A stretch of 64,000 bases of DNA from an uncultured Eubacteriales bacterium (GTDB lineage: Bacteria; Bacillota; Clostridia; Christensenellales; Aristaeellaceae). The stretch's first letter is position 1. Each line of letters starts with the position of its first letter. The position numbers and the translations under genes are program-made. Shown one piece after another: positions 34,129 to 43,270 of this stretch. Location: the NCBI GenBank assembly GCA_944349855.1, contig CALVNS010000005.1:1-64000 (forward strand). The letters are read 5' to 3'. Under the pieces are notes generated by a model. That model saw only the letters and a list, made by a program, of their open reading frames with translations. It had not been told where the DNA came from and searched no databases.

Positions 34129-34479
34129 ATGAGCGAACAGGATCCCGCGGTCGTGGAGCTGACCGATCAGGCCGGGCGGACGTTTCAATTCCGTTACGTG
34201 ACGGCGATGGAAGTGGCAGGCAAGACTTACGTCGTGCTCAGCGAGTTGGAGCCGCACAATGAGCAGATGGAGGACGAACTGCTCTTCCTGCGCGTGGAAA
34301 AGACGGCCGACGGCGTCGACGAGTACGTGGTGCCGGACGATCCGCAGGAGGTTGAGGACGTCTTTGAAAAATATGTGGCCTATTCACTGAAGATGGCCAT
34401 GCAGAGCGTCGACGACGAATCCTGCGACGGTTGCGACGGATGCTGCCATGACGGCTGCCACGGCCATACGCTTCACTAA
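34129..34479 (+). CDS. second DUF1292 protein with Cys/His-rich tail
   Basis: 116 residues. DUF1292 body (VVELTDQAGRTFQFRYVTAMEVAGKTYVVLSELEP, DELLFLRVEK, EEV-type end). The C-terminus carries CDGCDGCC followed by HDGCHGH, a probable metal-binding tail. ATG 34129 is preferred over GTG 34117, which overlaps the previous stop. Tandem paralogue of the domain fused to RuvX. Confidence 0.75.
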   Translation: MSEQDPAVVELTDQAGRTFQFRYVTAMEVAGKTYVVLSELEPHNEQMEDELLFLRVEKTADGVDEYVVPDDPQEVEDVFEKYVAYSLKMAMQSVDDESCDGCDGCCHDGCHGHTLH

Positions 34480-34486
34480 AAAAGGC

Positions 34487-34515
34487 TTGCTTTTATGCGG
34501 GCCGGGTGGTATAAT
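34487..34515 (+). promoter_or_regulatory. pheST promoter
   Basis: TTGCTT (34487-34492), 17-bp spacer, perfect TATAAT (34510-34515), followed by the T-box leader. Confidence 0.8.
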
Positions 34516-34529
34516 ATCGAAAATCAAAG

Positions 34530-34776
34530 GCAGAGATGGAGACAAGGCCCGCGCAGGTCGCGCAGCAAAGAGAGGGCGGTCCAGGCTGAAAGCCGCCTAT
34601 GCACGATGCGGGAAATTCACTCCGGAGCCGCTTTGCTGAAAGCAATCATAGGCAAAGCCGGGAAAGCGGCCGTTATCCGCGCGAGGCCTTACCGCAGATG
34701 CTCTGCGCGAGGTGAAGTTGGGTGGTACCACGAAGCTGCATCAGCTCTCGTCCCTTGGCGGACGGGAGCTTTTTTG
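34530..34776 (+). ncRNA. T-box leader, phenylalanine specifier
   Basis: Stem I contains AGAGAGGGCGG and the specifier loop GGAAATTCACTCC with UUC (34616-34618), matching the Phe codon. The T-box sequence TGGGTGGTACCACG is at 34719-34732. The terminator AGCTCTCGTCC/GGACGGGAGCT with TTTTT is at 34743-34775. Uncharged tRNA-Phe should stabilise the antiterminator and switch on pheST. Confidence 0.95.
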
Positions 34777-34809
34777 ATGTGAACGCAAGACCAAGGAGGA
34801 GGCCATTCT

Positions 34810-35844
34810 ATGAACATGCATGAGCAGCTGCAGCAGATCCAGCAGGAATTGCAGGATCAGCTGCGGCAGATTCAGGATTCCGGCGCGCTTGAGGCGCTGC
34901 GCCTGAAGGTCTTGGGCAAAAAGGGCAGTCTGACGCAGATGCTGCGCTCGATGGGCCAGCTGTCTGCGGAGGAACGTCCGGCGATGGGCCAGCTGATCAA
35001 CAAGGCGCGTGAGGACATGAGCGCGCGGCTGGACGAAGTTGCCCGGCGCATTCAGGAGGCCGAAAAGGAGGCCAGGCTGCGGGATGAGGCGCTGGATGTG
35101 ACGCTGCCTTCGTCTGGGGCGCATCAGGGCTGCATGCATCCGATCTCAATGGTGATCGACCAGGTCACGGACGTGCTGACCGGCATGGGATTCGAAGTTG
35201 TCGAGGGCCCGGAAATCGAACTGGACCACTACAATTTTGAATTGATGAACATCCCCAAGAACCATCCGTCGCGCGACGCGCAGGATACGTTCTACTTTGA
35301 TGAAAATATGCTGCTACGCACGCACACCTCGCCCGTACAGGCACGCATCATGACCACGCGCAAGCCGCCGATCCGCATCATCTGCCCGGGGCGCGTCTAT
35401 CGCGCGGATGAGGTCGACGCCACGCACTCGCCGGTGTTCCATCAGATGGAGGGACTGGTCATCGACGAAGATGTCACGATGGCCGATCTCAAGGGCACGC
35501 TGGATGTGTTTGCCAAGCGTCTGTACGGCGAGGACATCCGTACCCGCTTCCGTCCTTCGTTCTTCCCGTTCACTGAACCGTCTGCCGAGGTCGACCTGAC
35601 CTGCGTTGCCTGCCACGGCAAGGGATGCCGTGTGTGCAAGGGCACGGGTTGGATCGAGGTGCTGGGCTCGGGCATGGTCAACCCGAAAGTGCTGGAGATG
35701 TGCGGTATCGACAGCAGCAGGTACAGCGGCTTTGCGTTTGGCGTGGGCATGGAGCGCATCGCGATGCTGCGCTACGGCATTACCGACATGCGCATGCTGT
35801 ATGAAGGCGACCTGCGCTTCCTTTCGCAGCTGCGCGCCGACTGA
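34810..35844 (+). CDS. pheS: phenylalanyl-tRNA synthetase alpha subunit
   Basis: 344 residues. An N-terminal coiled coil is followed by class II motifs: DTFYFDENMLLRTHTSPVQ, THSPVFHQMEGLVIDEDV, FRPSFFPFTEPSAEVD and FAFGVGMERIAML. Charges tRNA-Phe as an alpha2beta2 enzyme with PheT. Start ATG 34810 after AAGGAGG. Controlled by the T-box, with pheT 20 nt downstream. Confidence 0.97.
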   Translation: MNMHEQLQQIQQELQDQLRQIQDSGALEALRLKVLGKKGSLTQMLRSMGQLSAEERPAMGQLINKAREDMSARLDEVARRIQEAEKEARLRDEALDVTLPSSGAHQGCMHPISMVIDQVTDVLTGMGFEVVEGPEIELDHYNFELMNIPKNHPSRDAQDTFYFDENMLLRTHTSPVQARIMTTRKPPIRIICPGRVYRADEVDATHSPVFHQMEGLVIDEDVTMADLKGTLDVFAKRLYGEDIRTRFRPSFFPFTEPSAEVDLTCVACHGKGCRVCKGTGWIEVLGSGMVNPKVLEMCGIDSSRYSGFAFGVGMERIAMLRYGITDMRMLYEGDLRFLSQLRAD

Positions 35845-35864
35845 TACGACAGGGGGAATGCGAC

Positions 35865-38255
35865 ATGAAGGTACCTATGCAATGGCTCAAACAATATGCG
35901 GACGTTCCGGTGTCCGCCAAAGAATATGAAGAGCAGATGATCATGCACGGCACGGGCGTGGAGGGCATTGAGGACGTCGCGCAGCAGGTGCAGAACGTCG
36001 TCGTCGGCCGCGTGCTCTCTGTCGTCAAGCACGAGAACTCCGACCACATGGTCATCTGCCAGGTGGACGTGGGCGATGAAGTGCTCCAGATCGTCACGGG
36101 CGCGCCGAACGTATTTGAGGGCGCGCTGGTGCCTGTGGCCAAGTGTGGCGCGGTGCTGCCGGGCGGCAAGCGCATCCAGAAGGGTAAACTGCGCGGCGTC
36201 GACTCCAACGGCATGCTCTGCTCCGGTCCGGAGCTCAATGTGCCGGTGGACCTGTATCCCTCCGTGGGCGACGAGGGAATTCTCATCTTTCAAGAGGACT
36301 ATCCACTCGGTGCGGACGTGCGTCCGATCCTGGGCATTGACGACCAGATCGTCGACTTTGAGATCCTCGCCAACCGGCCTGACTGCCAGTGCGTCTGGGG
36401 CGTCGCGCGGGAGACGGCTGTGACACTGGGCACGACCTTCCGCAAGCCCGAGATCAGCGTGCGCGGCGTGCCGGGCAAGATGGATGACTTCGTACACATC
36501 GACGTGCGGGATACCGATCTGTGCCCGCGCTATGTCGCGCGCGTGGTCAAGAACGTGCGCATCGCGCCGTCGCCAATGTGGCTGCGCCGCGCGCTGCACG
36601 GCTGCGGCGTGCGCTCGATCAACAACATCGTGGACATCACCAACTACGTCATGCTCGAGACGGGCCATCCGATGCACGCGTTCGACCTGGCGAAGGTTCG
36701 AAATGGACACATCGTCGTGCGCCGTGCGAATGAAGGCGAGACGATCGTGACGCTCGACGGCAAGGAGCGCGCGCTCTCCACGGAGATGCTCGTCATCGCC
36801 GATCAGGAGCACGCGACCGGCATCGCGGGCGTCATGGGCGGCGAGGAGTCGGAGATCACCGATGGCACGCAGACGGTCATGTTCGAGTCCGCAGCATTCG
36901 ACCATGCAAACATCCGCGTGACGTCGCGCACGCTGGGCCTGCGCACAGAGTCGTCCGGGCGCTTTGAAAAGGGCGTCTGTGCGGCCACGGCGCGCGAGGC
37001 GATCGACCGCGCCTGCCAGCTGGTGGAGATGCTTCAGGCCGGCGACGTCATCGAAGACGTGGTGGATGTCTATCCCAACCCCGCCCCCATTCGTGTGATT
37101 GAGGCGTCCGTGCAGCGCATCTGCCGGCGCATCAGCGTGGATGTGCCGGGCGAGACGATGAAGCAGATCCTCGAGTCGCTCTCGTTCGGCGTGGAGCTGA
37201 ACGGCGACACGCTGCGCGTGACGGTGCCGCGCTTCCGCGAGGACGTCGAGCGCGAGGCGGACATCTCTGAGGAAGTACTGCGCATCTACGGATTTGAGCA
37301 CTTGGGCTCCACGCTCCTGCGCGGCGAGACGATGCCCGGCAAGCGCAGCGCGCACATGCACCTGACGGACAAGGTGGGCCGGATCCTCACGGGCATGGGC
37401 ATGTACGAGATCAAAAACTTCTCGTTTGTCAGCCCGAAGCTGCTGGATCAGCTGCGCCTGAGCGCAGACGACGCGCGTCGCCATCAGCTGCGCCTGCTCA
37501 ACCCATTGGGAGAGGATACGAGTGTGATGCGCTCGACGCTGGCTCCGTCCATGCTCCAGACGCTCTCGCTCAACCAGAGCCGCGGCAACGAGCAGGGAAT
37601 GCTCTTTGAAATCGCGCCCATATTTGACCCGGACGCGCACACGTCGGACGGACTGCCAGACGAGCATCAAATGCTCTGCATTGGCGCATATGGCCCGCGG
37701 GTGGACTTCTACACGGTACGGGATGCGGCCATGGAGCTGCTGCGCCAGTTTGGCATTGCCTGCGAAGTGGCACCGGCTGCCGAGCCGTACCATCATCCCG
37801 GCCGCGCCGCCGTACTTTGCGCCGACGAGGCGGTCGTGGCGCGCGTTGGCGAGATCCACCCTGACGTGCTTGAATCCTTCGGCCTGTCGCGCCGGGCGCT
37901 GCTAGCAGAGATCGACCTGCGCGCGGTTGAGAAGCTGAAGCGACCGATGGGCGAGGTCAAGCCGCTGCCACGCTTCCCGGCTGTCACGCGCGATTTGGCG
38001 CTGGTGATGGATGAGACCGTGCCCGTGGGCACTGTGCTCGCGTCCATTCGAAAGGCTGGCGGCGCGCTGCTGGAGAGCGCCGAAGTGTTCGATGTCTACC
38101 GTGGGGCGCAGATGCTGGCCGGTCAGAAGTCCGTGGCGTTCTCGCTGGCGTTCCGCAGCCCGGAGCGCACGCTTGTAGACGAGGATGTGAACGCCGTGAT
38201 GAAGAAGATCCTTTCGACTTGCGAACGCGAATACGGCGCGCAGATCCGCGCCTGA
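35865..38255 (+). CDS. pheT: phenylalanyl-tRNA synthetase beta subunit
   Basis: 796 residues. Domain order: N-terminal tRNA-binding OB fold (about 40-150), B3/4 editing region (about 210-390), B5 (about 400-475), catalytic-like core, and C-terminal FDX-ACB anticodon-binding domain (about 700-796: PLPRFPAVTRDLALVMDE). Length is normal for the family. Confidence 0.97.
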   Translation: MKVPMQWLKQYADVPVSAKEYEEQMIMHGTGVEGIEDVAQQVQNVVVGRVLSVVKHENSDHMVICQVDVGDEVLQIVTGAPNVFEGALVPVAKCGAVLPGGKRIQKGKLRGVDSNGMLCSGPELNVPVDLYPSVGDEGILIFQEDYPLGADVRPILGIDDQIVDFEILANRPDCQCVWGVARETAVTLGTTFRKPEISVRGVPGKMDDFVHIDVRDTDLCPRYVARVVKNVRIAPSPMWLRRALHGCGVRSINNIVDITNYVMLETGHPMHAFDLAKVRNGHIVVRRANEGETIVTLDGKERALSTEMLVIADQEHATGIAGVMGGEESEITDGTQTVMFESAAFDHANIRVTSRTLGLRTESSGRFEKGVCAATAREAIDRACQLVEMLQAGDVIEDVVDVYPNPAPIRVIEASVQRICRRISVDVPGETMKQILESLSFGVELNGDTLRVTVPRFREDVEREADISEEVLRIYGFEHLGSTLLRGETMPGKRSAHMHLTDKVGRILTGMGMYEIKNFSFVSPKLLDQLRLSADDARRHQLRLLNPLGEDTSVMRSTLAPSMLQTLSLNQSRGNEQGMLFEIAPIFDPDAHTSDGLPDEHQMLCIGAYGPRVDFYTVRDAAMELLRQFGIACEVAPAAEPYHHPGRAAVLCADEAVVARVGEIHPDVLESFGLSRRALLAEIDLRAVEKLKRPMGEVKPLPRFPAVTRDLALVMDETVPVGTVLASIRKAGGALLESAEVFDVYRGAQMLAGQKSVAFSLAFRSPERTLVDEDVNAVMKKILSTCEREYGAQIRA

Positions 38256-38267
38256 GGAGGGAGCCGC

Positions 38268-39137
38268 ATGCCGAGTCTGAACGTCCGCATTGACGCGTCG
38301 ACGCTGCGCTTTGCGCTGCTGGGCGGCGCGCTCCCGCATACGTGGTCGCCGCAGATTCACAATTCCCTCTTTGATGCCTGTGCGCTCAATGCGGTCTACA
38401 TTCCGCTGCCCATTGTGGATGGCGCTGCGCTGCCATCGGCGATCGACGTGCTGCGCCAGAGCTTCTCCGGCTTCAACGTGACGATCCCGTATAAGGAGGC
38501 AGTCATCCCATTCCTGGATGAACTAGACGAGGCTGCCGCGGCGTGTGGCGCGGTCAACACGGTGCGTGTCAGTGAGAAGGGACTGCTCACCGGCTACATC
38601 ACGGACGGCCTGGGCATGATGCGCGCGCTGCAGGAGGCCTTGGTGGATACGGATGGCGCGGACGCATTGGTGCTCGGCAACGGTGGAACGGCGCGTGTAG
38701 CCGCCTATGAAATGCTGCGCCGGGGTGGGCGCGTGACGCTCGCCGTGCGCAATCCAGAGCGGGGAAGGGCGCTCGCTGCGGCGCTGGCCGAGACGCAAAG
38801 GGACGGTGCCGGTCGCATTGCCTGCACGACGCTTTCAGACGTTTCAGGGGCGCACGACCTGCTCATCAACTGTACGCCGGTGGGCATGTATCCGCACAGC
38901 GGCGTCAGCCCGGTGGAAGAGGAGGTCGTAAAGCGCTGCGGAGCGGTCTTTGACGCGGTGTACAATCCGCCTCAGACCAAGTTGCTCGAGTATGCGCAGC
39001 GCAATGGCATTAAGGCAGTCGGCGGCTTTGGAATGCTGTTTTATCAGGCCGTCGAGGCGCAGAAGATCTGGCTGAACCATCTGCCGAGCCCCGATGCGCA
39101 GCGGGAGATCTTCCGCCTGCTGTCGCGGGAAATATGA
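38268..39137 (+). CDS. aroE: shikimate 5-dehydrogenase
   Basis: 289 residues. Shikimate-binding LLGGALPHTWSPQIHNSLFD and FNVTIPYKE with the catalytic Lys; NADP motif VLGNGGTARVAAYEML; C-terminal GFGMLFYQAVEAQKIW. Reduces 3-dehydroshikimate. 12 nt after pheT with GAGGAGGG, so probably also under T-box (Phe) control, which makes sense for an aromatic-pathway enzyme. Confidence 0.93.
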   Translation: MPSLNVRIDASTLRFALLGGALPHTWSPQIHNSLFDACALNAVYIPLPIVDGAALPSAIDVLRQSFSGFNVTIPYKEAVIPFLDELDEAAAACGAVNTVRVSEKGLLTGYITDGLGMMRALQEALVDTDGADALVLGNGGTARVAAYEMLRRGGRVTLAVRNPERGRALAAALAETQRDGAGRIACTTLSDVSGAHDLLINCTPVGMYPHSGVSPVEEEVVKRCGAVFDAVYNPPQTKLLEYAQRNGIKAVGGFGMLFYQAVEAQKIWLNHLPSPDAQREIFRLLSREI

Positions 39138-39165
39138 CGTAATCTCCTGGAAAGACAACAAAAAA

Positions 39166-39206
39166 CCTCCGGTCGGTTTTGAACGATGTCCGACCGGAGG
39201 CTTTTT
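39166..39206. terminator. terminator between aroE and udk
   Basis: CCTCCGGTCGG pairs with CCGACCGGAGG, then CTTTTT on the plus strand; the minus side is also T-rich, so it serves both convergent genes. Confidence 0.88.
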
Positions 39207-39210
39207 CTGT

Positions 39211-39816
39211 TTACAGGTGCAGGCCGTTGTTGATGTATCCGGCGAGTATTTCCGCAATCTTTGCATTTTTACCGCCGCGGGCGACGATGACGTCTGCAAA
39301 TTCGATGTAGTTTCGGATGTAATGATCGAACATTGGCTTGACCGTGTTCAAATACTGTGCGGAAATGCCGTCAATATGACGGCCGCGCTCCTTGATGTCA
39401 CGGTTGATGCGGCGCAACAGACAGATGTCAGGCTCTACGTGCATGTAGAGCTTGAGGCTCATCATATCGCGCAGGCGCTTGTCGTAGAAGACGTGAATCC
39501 CCTCGACGATGACGACTTCGCAAGGCTGAATGAGCTCGTTCGTGTCTGCGCGTCGGTGCAATGCGTAGTCATAGCGCTTGCGCGTGATGGGATGACCGGA
39601 TAGGAGGGTCTTCATGTCCTGCAAAAGCAGGTCGTGATCGAAGATGGAGGGTTCGTCGTAATTCAGGCGTTCGCGCTGCTCAAAGGGAAGTTCCGGGTGG
39701 TCCTGATAATAGGCGTCCTGATTGATGATGCAAATATCCTTCGTCGCCATGGCGGCGAGCTCCTGCGCCAGGGTGGACTTGCCACTGCCGCTTGCGCCGC
39801 AGATTCCGATGAACAT
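39211..39816 (-). CDS. udk: uridine kinase
   Basis: 201 residues. Walker A GASGSGKSTLA at residues 7-17, NQDAYYQDH, NYDEPSIFDHDLL, VIVEGIHVFYDKRL and the lid region RRINRDIKERGR. Phosphorylates uridine and cytidine, joining pyrimidine salvage with the pyr genes upstream. Divergent from the MATE gene. Confidence 0.93.
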   Translation of the reverse strand: MFIGICGASGSGKSTLAQELAAMATKDICIINQDAYYQDHPELPFEQRERLNYDEPSIFDHDLLLQDMKTLLSGHPITRKRYDYALHRRADTNELIQPCEVVIVEGIHVFYDKRLRDMMSLKLYMHVEPDICLLRRINRDIKERGRHIDGISAQYLNTVKPMFDHYIRNYIEFADVIVARGGKNAKIAEILAGYINNGLHL

Positions 39817-39848
39817 CGTGGATCACCCTTTCTACTCTATCCTTATGA

Positions 39849-39932
39849 AGATACCATTTCTACCTCATTCTTGTCAAGCAGGGAACGATTTTGTTCAAAA
39901 TCCTTGGACTTTGTCGCTTTGTGTGATATCAT
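39849..39932. promoter_or_regulatory. divergent promoters of udk and the MATE gene
   Basis: Minus: TTGACA (39877-39872), 17-18 nt, then GTATCT/TATCTT. Plus: TTGGAC (39904-39909), 17 nt, TATCAT (39927-39932). Confidence 0.55.
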
Positions 39933-39954
39933 GAGGAGGAATGGAGTTGAGTAT

Positions 39955-41355
39955 ATGCAGCAAGCGGGGCGCACGGGAAATACTCTGCCGAGGAGACGAG
40001 GGCAGGCGGGCGAGGTGTTTCGGCTGGCGGGCCCGGCAATCGTAGAAAATCTGCTGGTGACCCTGGTGCAGTATGTCGACACGGCCATGGTTGGCAGCCT
40101 TGGCGCGGTTGCGACCGCAGCTGTGGCGGTCAATGCTTCGCCAATGTGGCTGCTCAGCGGCATCATGACGTCCGTGGGCGTGGGAGGTATGGCACTTGCG
40201 GCGCGATTTTATGGTGCGGGCGATTATGACGGCGCGGAGCGCGTGTGCGGCCAGATGGCGGCCTGTGCGGCGGTGTTATCCGCGCTTTGCATGGCTGCCG
40301 TCTGCCTGATCGCAAACAGACTTCCGGTCTGGATGGGGGCGGAGGCGGAGGTCGCGCCATTGGCGAGCGACTATCTTCGCATCGTCGCCCTGGGCTTTAT
40401 CCCCAATTATATGGGCATCGTGCTGGCCAATGCCTTGCGCGCGGCGGGAAATATGCGAACGCCCATGCTGTTGACTGGACTGGCCAACGTACTCAACGTC
40501 ATCGGCAATACGCTGTTGATTTTTCCCTCCCGCACGGTCCGGATATGGGGATTTGTATTTCCCATGTGGGGCGCGGGATTGGGTGTGCAGGGAGCTGCGA
40601 TTGCGACGGCGCTCTCAACCGCCGTATCTGGCATTTTGATGATCCTGGCGCTCGTCTGTGGTAGGCGTACACACATGCGGTTACGTGGGAAATATCTACG
40701 TCCGCAGGCCGCGCTACTCATGCGAATGCTGCGCGTGGGCGTTCCGGCGGCGTTGGAGCGCATCGCGATCAACGTGGGTCAGATCCTGTTTGCACGCATC
40801 GTCGCCTCGTTTGGTACGGCGCAGTTGGCGGCGCATCACTTGGCAATTACGGTAGAATCGCTCGGCTACATGCCCGCATTTGGCATTCAGACTGCGGCAA
40901 CCGCGCTGGTGGGTCAGTCGCTCGGCGCAAAGCGTCCGGATCTCGCGGAGGAGTATGGCCGCATCTGCAACCGCATGGGCATTGCATGTATGTGCCTGGC
41001 CAGTGCGCTGATGGTATTGTTTGCGCGTCCGTTGATGGCAATTTTCACGCGCGATGAACAGGTGCAGCGCATCGGCGCATGGCTGCTGTGTTTCTGCGCT
41101 GCGGAAGAACCGTTTTTCGGTGTGGCCATTGTGATGAGCGGCGCGCTGCGCGGGGCAGGGGATACGCGCGTCCCATTTTATATTTCCCTGTGCACGATGT
41201 GGTGCGTTCGCTTGGTGGTAGCTTACGTCTTTGGCATCCTGATGGGGCTTGGCATCTACGGTGCGTGGATGGGTATGGTTGCGGATCTGGCGGTTCGCGG
41301 TGTTTGGCTGCATATTCGTTTTGTCCGAGGAAAATGGAAGCTGATTACAGTTTGA
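39955..41355 (+). CDS. MATE-family multidrug efflux transporter
   Basis: 466 residues with twelve predicted membrane segments in two repeats. The N-terminal LAGPAIVENLLVTLVQYVDTAMVG and the second-half start VGVPAALERIAINVGQILFARIV are typical of MATE/NorM-DinF proteins. Sodium- or proton-driven efflux; substrates unknown. ATG 39955 has GGAG 8 nt upstream (a stronger AGGAGG lies farther off); a longer reading frame into the udk gene is discarded. Confidence 0.88.
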   Translation: MQQAGRTGNTLPRRRGQAGEVFRLAGPAIVENLLVTLVQYVDTAMVGSLGAVATAAVAVNASPMWLLSGIMTSVGVGGMALAARFYGAGDYDGAERVCGQMAACAAVLSALCMAAVCLIANRLPVWMGAEAEVAPLASDYLRIVALGFIPNYMGIVLANALRAAGNMRTPMLLTGLANVLNVIGNTLLIFPSRTVRIWGFVFPMWGAGLGVQGAAIATALSTAVSGILMILALVCGRRTHMRLRGKYLRPQAALLMRMLRVGVPAALERIAINVGQILFARIVASFGTAQLAAHHLAITVESLGYMPAFGIQTAATALVGQSLGAKRPDLAEEYGRICNRMGIACMCLASALMVLFARPLMAIFTRDEQVQRIGAWLLCFCAAEEPFFGVAIVMSGALRGAGDTRVPFYISLCTMWCVRLVVAYVFGILMGLGIYGAWMGMVADLAVRGVWLHIRFVRGKWKLITV

Positions 41356-41426
41356 TTGTGGTTGGAACCAGGCGCTCCTTTGACACGTCTTTGTGACAGT
41401 ATACTGTGAAAGGAGCGTGACGCGAT

Positions 41427-42551
41427 ATGCGCACGCCGCGCCTGATTCAAGCGATTGTACGGACAGGAGCGATTTGTATGGTGGTTGCTTCTTTGAGTAT
41501 GTCCTTTTCGAATGGGCGGGCCTCTGGACGCGAGACGCAGACGCAGCCCATCTGCGCTGCATATCTGATGGATCGTGCTTCGTTGACACTGCGCGACGAG
41601 GACGCACAGCACTTGACGCATCTGTATTATTCATTTGGGCAGATTGCAGACGGGCGGCTTTCCGTGGATCATCTGGAGAACTGGGATGCGGTGAAGGCCT
41701 ATTGCGCCAGGCATCCGCACATTCGTCTGCTTTTGGCGATTGGCGGCTGGGGAGCAGATGGATTTTCGCAGGTCTCAAGAACGGCGGAGGGCAGAGCTCG
41801 CTTTGTCCAATCGGTAATCGACGTCGTACGTATGCACGGTCTGGACGGCATTGATCTGGACTGGGAATATCCGACGATCGCGACGGCAGGCATTGCGGCC
41901 TCGCCAGACGACCGGGCAAACCTGGTATTGCTCGTGCGCGAGCTGCGCACGGCGCTCGATGCGCTCGGCGCGCAGAACGGCAAAACCTATCATCTGAGTC
42001 TGGCCGTCGGCGCTTCTCGGGAGACGACGAAGGGCATCGACGCCCAGGCGCTGAACGGATTGCTCGACTGCGTAAACATCATGACATACGATTTGCGCGG
42101 CGAAAAGAAGGCGACGCACCACGCCAATTTGTATGCTGCTGCCGATGACGCAAGCGGCGTCAGCGCTGACGCAGCCGTGCGCCTGATGGAACAGATGGGG
42201 TTTTCGCGCAATAAGCTGGTGATTGGGGGCGCCGCCTATGGGCGCATTTGGACAGGCGCGCGCGAACTGGGGGCCGCTGCGCTGAACAACGGCAACAAGG
42301 CCGTCTCCTATGATACAGTGCGCAGCTATATTGCCTCGGGCGATTATACATACCGCTGGGATGAATCAGCACAGGCTCCTTACCTCGTCGGGGCGGATCG
42401 CTTCGTCAGTTTCGATGACCCCATGTCCATGCGCCTGAAGGGGGAATATGCGCGCCGCAAGGGATTGGCCGGCATGATGTACTGGGAATATACGCAGGAC
42501 TCCACGGGCGCATTGTTGCGCGCCATGTCGGAAGGCCTTCGAACCGATTGA
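41427..42551 (+). CDS. secreted glycoside hydrolase family 18 protein
   Basis: 374 residues. A probable signal peptide or anchor lies in residues 9-28. The GH18 barrel has LLLAIGGWG and the catalytic motif DGIDLDWEYP with the acid/base Glu, then VNIMTYDLRGEKK and a C-terminal GLAGMMYWEYTQD. It could hydrolyse chitin-type or peptidoglycan-derived N-acetylglucosamine links. No chitin-binding domain is present. AAAGGAG precedes ATG 41427. Confidence 0.88.
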   Translation: MRTPRLIQAIVRTGAICMVVASLSMSFSNGRASGRETQTQPICAAYLMDRASLTLRDEDAQHLTHLYYSFGQIADGRLSVDHLENWDAVKAYCARHPHIRLLLAIGGWGADGFSQVSRTAEGRARFVQSVIDVVRMHGLDGIDLDWEYPTIATAGIAASPDDRANLVLLVRELRTALDALGAQNGKTYHLSLAVGASRETTKGIDAQALNGLLDCVNIMTYDLRGEKKATHHANLYAAADDASGVSADAAVRLMEQMGFSRNKLVIGGAAYGRIWTGARELGAAALNNGNKAVSYDTVRSYIASGDYTYRWDESAQAPYLVGADRFVSFDDPMSMRLKGEYARRKGLAGMMYWEYTQDSTGALLRAMSEGLRTD

Positions 42552-42576
42552 CACGCTGCGCATAAGCTGTTATTGA
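42548..42576 (+). promoter_or_regulatory. candidate promoter of the Cys-rich gene
   Basis: TTGACA (42548-42553), 17-bp spacer, TATTGA. A hairpin (42582-42617, CTGAAG/CTTCAG outer pairs) follows directly ahead of the ribosome-binding site. Confidence 0.45.
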
Positions 42577-42634
42577 GCGCACTGAAGGCCTGGAGCATCG
42601 GCTCCAATCGGCTTCAGGCGGAAAGGAGCAGCTT

Positions 42635-43201
42635 ATGAAAAATCCCGCTCTTTGCGGCGCATGCGCGCCGCCCTGCACTCCCTGCTGTGAGACGCCGCGG
42701 CGCTACCTGGTGGACCGGGTCGTCTGTTCTGGAAGGGAATGGATTCGTTGCCTGGATACATGCCTGTGCGTGTCCGGCCTTTGCGATTGCTTGCCTGCGC
42801 CGTTGACGCTGACGGAGATCTGCTGGAGCGGCGCGCCAGTCTGCAGCCGGCGCTGCGCCGATGTGCGCGGCGCGCTCGTCTATGAGGTTGAAATCCCGCT
42901 GCGCGCGATCATACGGGACGCGGCCTGCTGCGTGCACGAAGGCTGTGCAAAGGTCTGCGTCAAGGTTTGTCTGCGCTGCCCGCCTGCCGAAGCCTGTGGA
43001 CGAGCGATTTTCCTTCCCTCTGTTCGCCTTGCCTGCGGACCGGTTTGCTCGCAAGGGCTGTCCTTTGACGCCCGTCTGACCTGCGATGTTGAAGGGTATA
43101 TCGTGCGTCCAGAGATCGTCTGCATGCACGCCCCGGACCGTCCGCTCCCGCCAAAACCCTTGCCCCTCTATCCGGTTCCGTACGATCCCTATAGAAGTTG
43201 A
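42635..43201 (+). CDS. cysteine-rich protein of unknown function
   Basis: 188 residues with 25 Cys (about 13%), in pairs and CxC or CxxC runs (for example CGACAPPCTPCC and CLCVSGLCDC). The central part (LVYEVEIPLRAIIRDAACC, LTCDVEGYI) has beta-strand character like spore-coat or exosporium proteins. The C-terminus is Pro/Tyr-rich (PPKPLPLYPVPYDPY). No signal peptide. GAAAGGAG lies 7 nt before ATG 42635. A structural, disulfide-linked or metal-binding role is inference. Confidence 0.65.
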   Translation: MKNPALCGACAPPCTPCCETPRRYLVDRVVCSGREWIRCLDTCLCVSGLCDCLPAPLTLTEICWSGAPVCSRRCADVRGALVYEVEIPLRAIIRDAACCVHEGCAKVCVKVCLRCPPAEACGRAIFLPSVRLACGPVCSQGLSFDARLTCDVEGYIVRPEIVCMHAPDRPLPPKPLPLYPVPYDPYRS

Positions 43202-43209
43202 AAAAACGG

Positions 43210-43238
43210 TTGTGCTTTACGTAATCTTGCGCTATAAT
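43210..43238 (+). promoter_or_regulatory. xpt promoter
   Basis: TTGTGC (43210-43215), 17-bp spacer, perfect TATAAT (43233-43238). The leader is only about 25 nt, so no purine riboswitch fits. Confidence 0.75.
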
Positions 43239-43270
43239 GTAAAGAACATTTTTGCAAAGGACGAGTGTGC

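Noticed and set aside
35772..37859. 695-codon frame antisense to pheT
   Set aside because: pheT is unmistakable; the antisense frame is His/Arg-rich and featureless.
43239..43270. Purine riboswitch before xpt
   Set aside because: The leader after the promoter is only about 25 nt, far too short for the aptamer.
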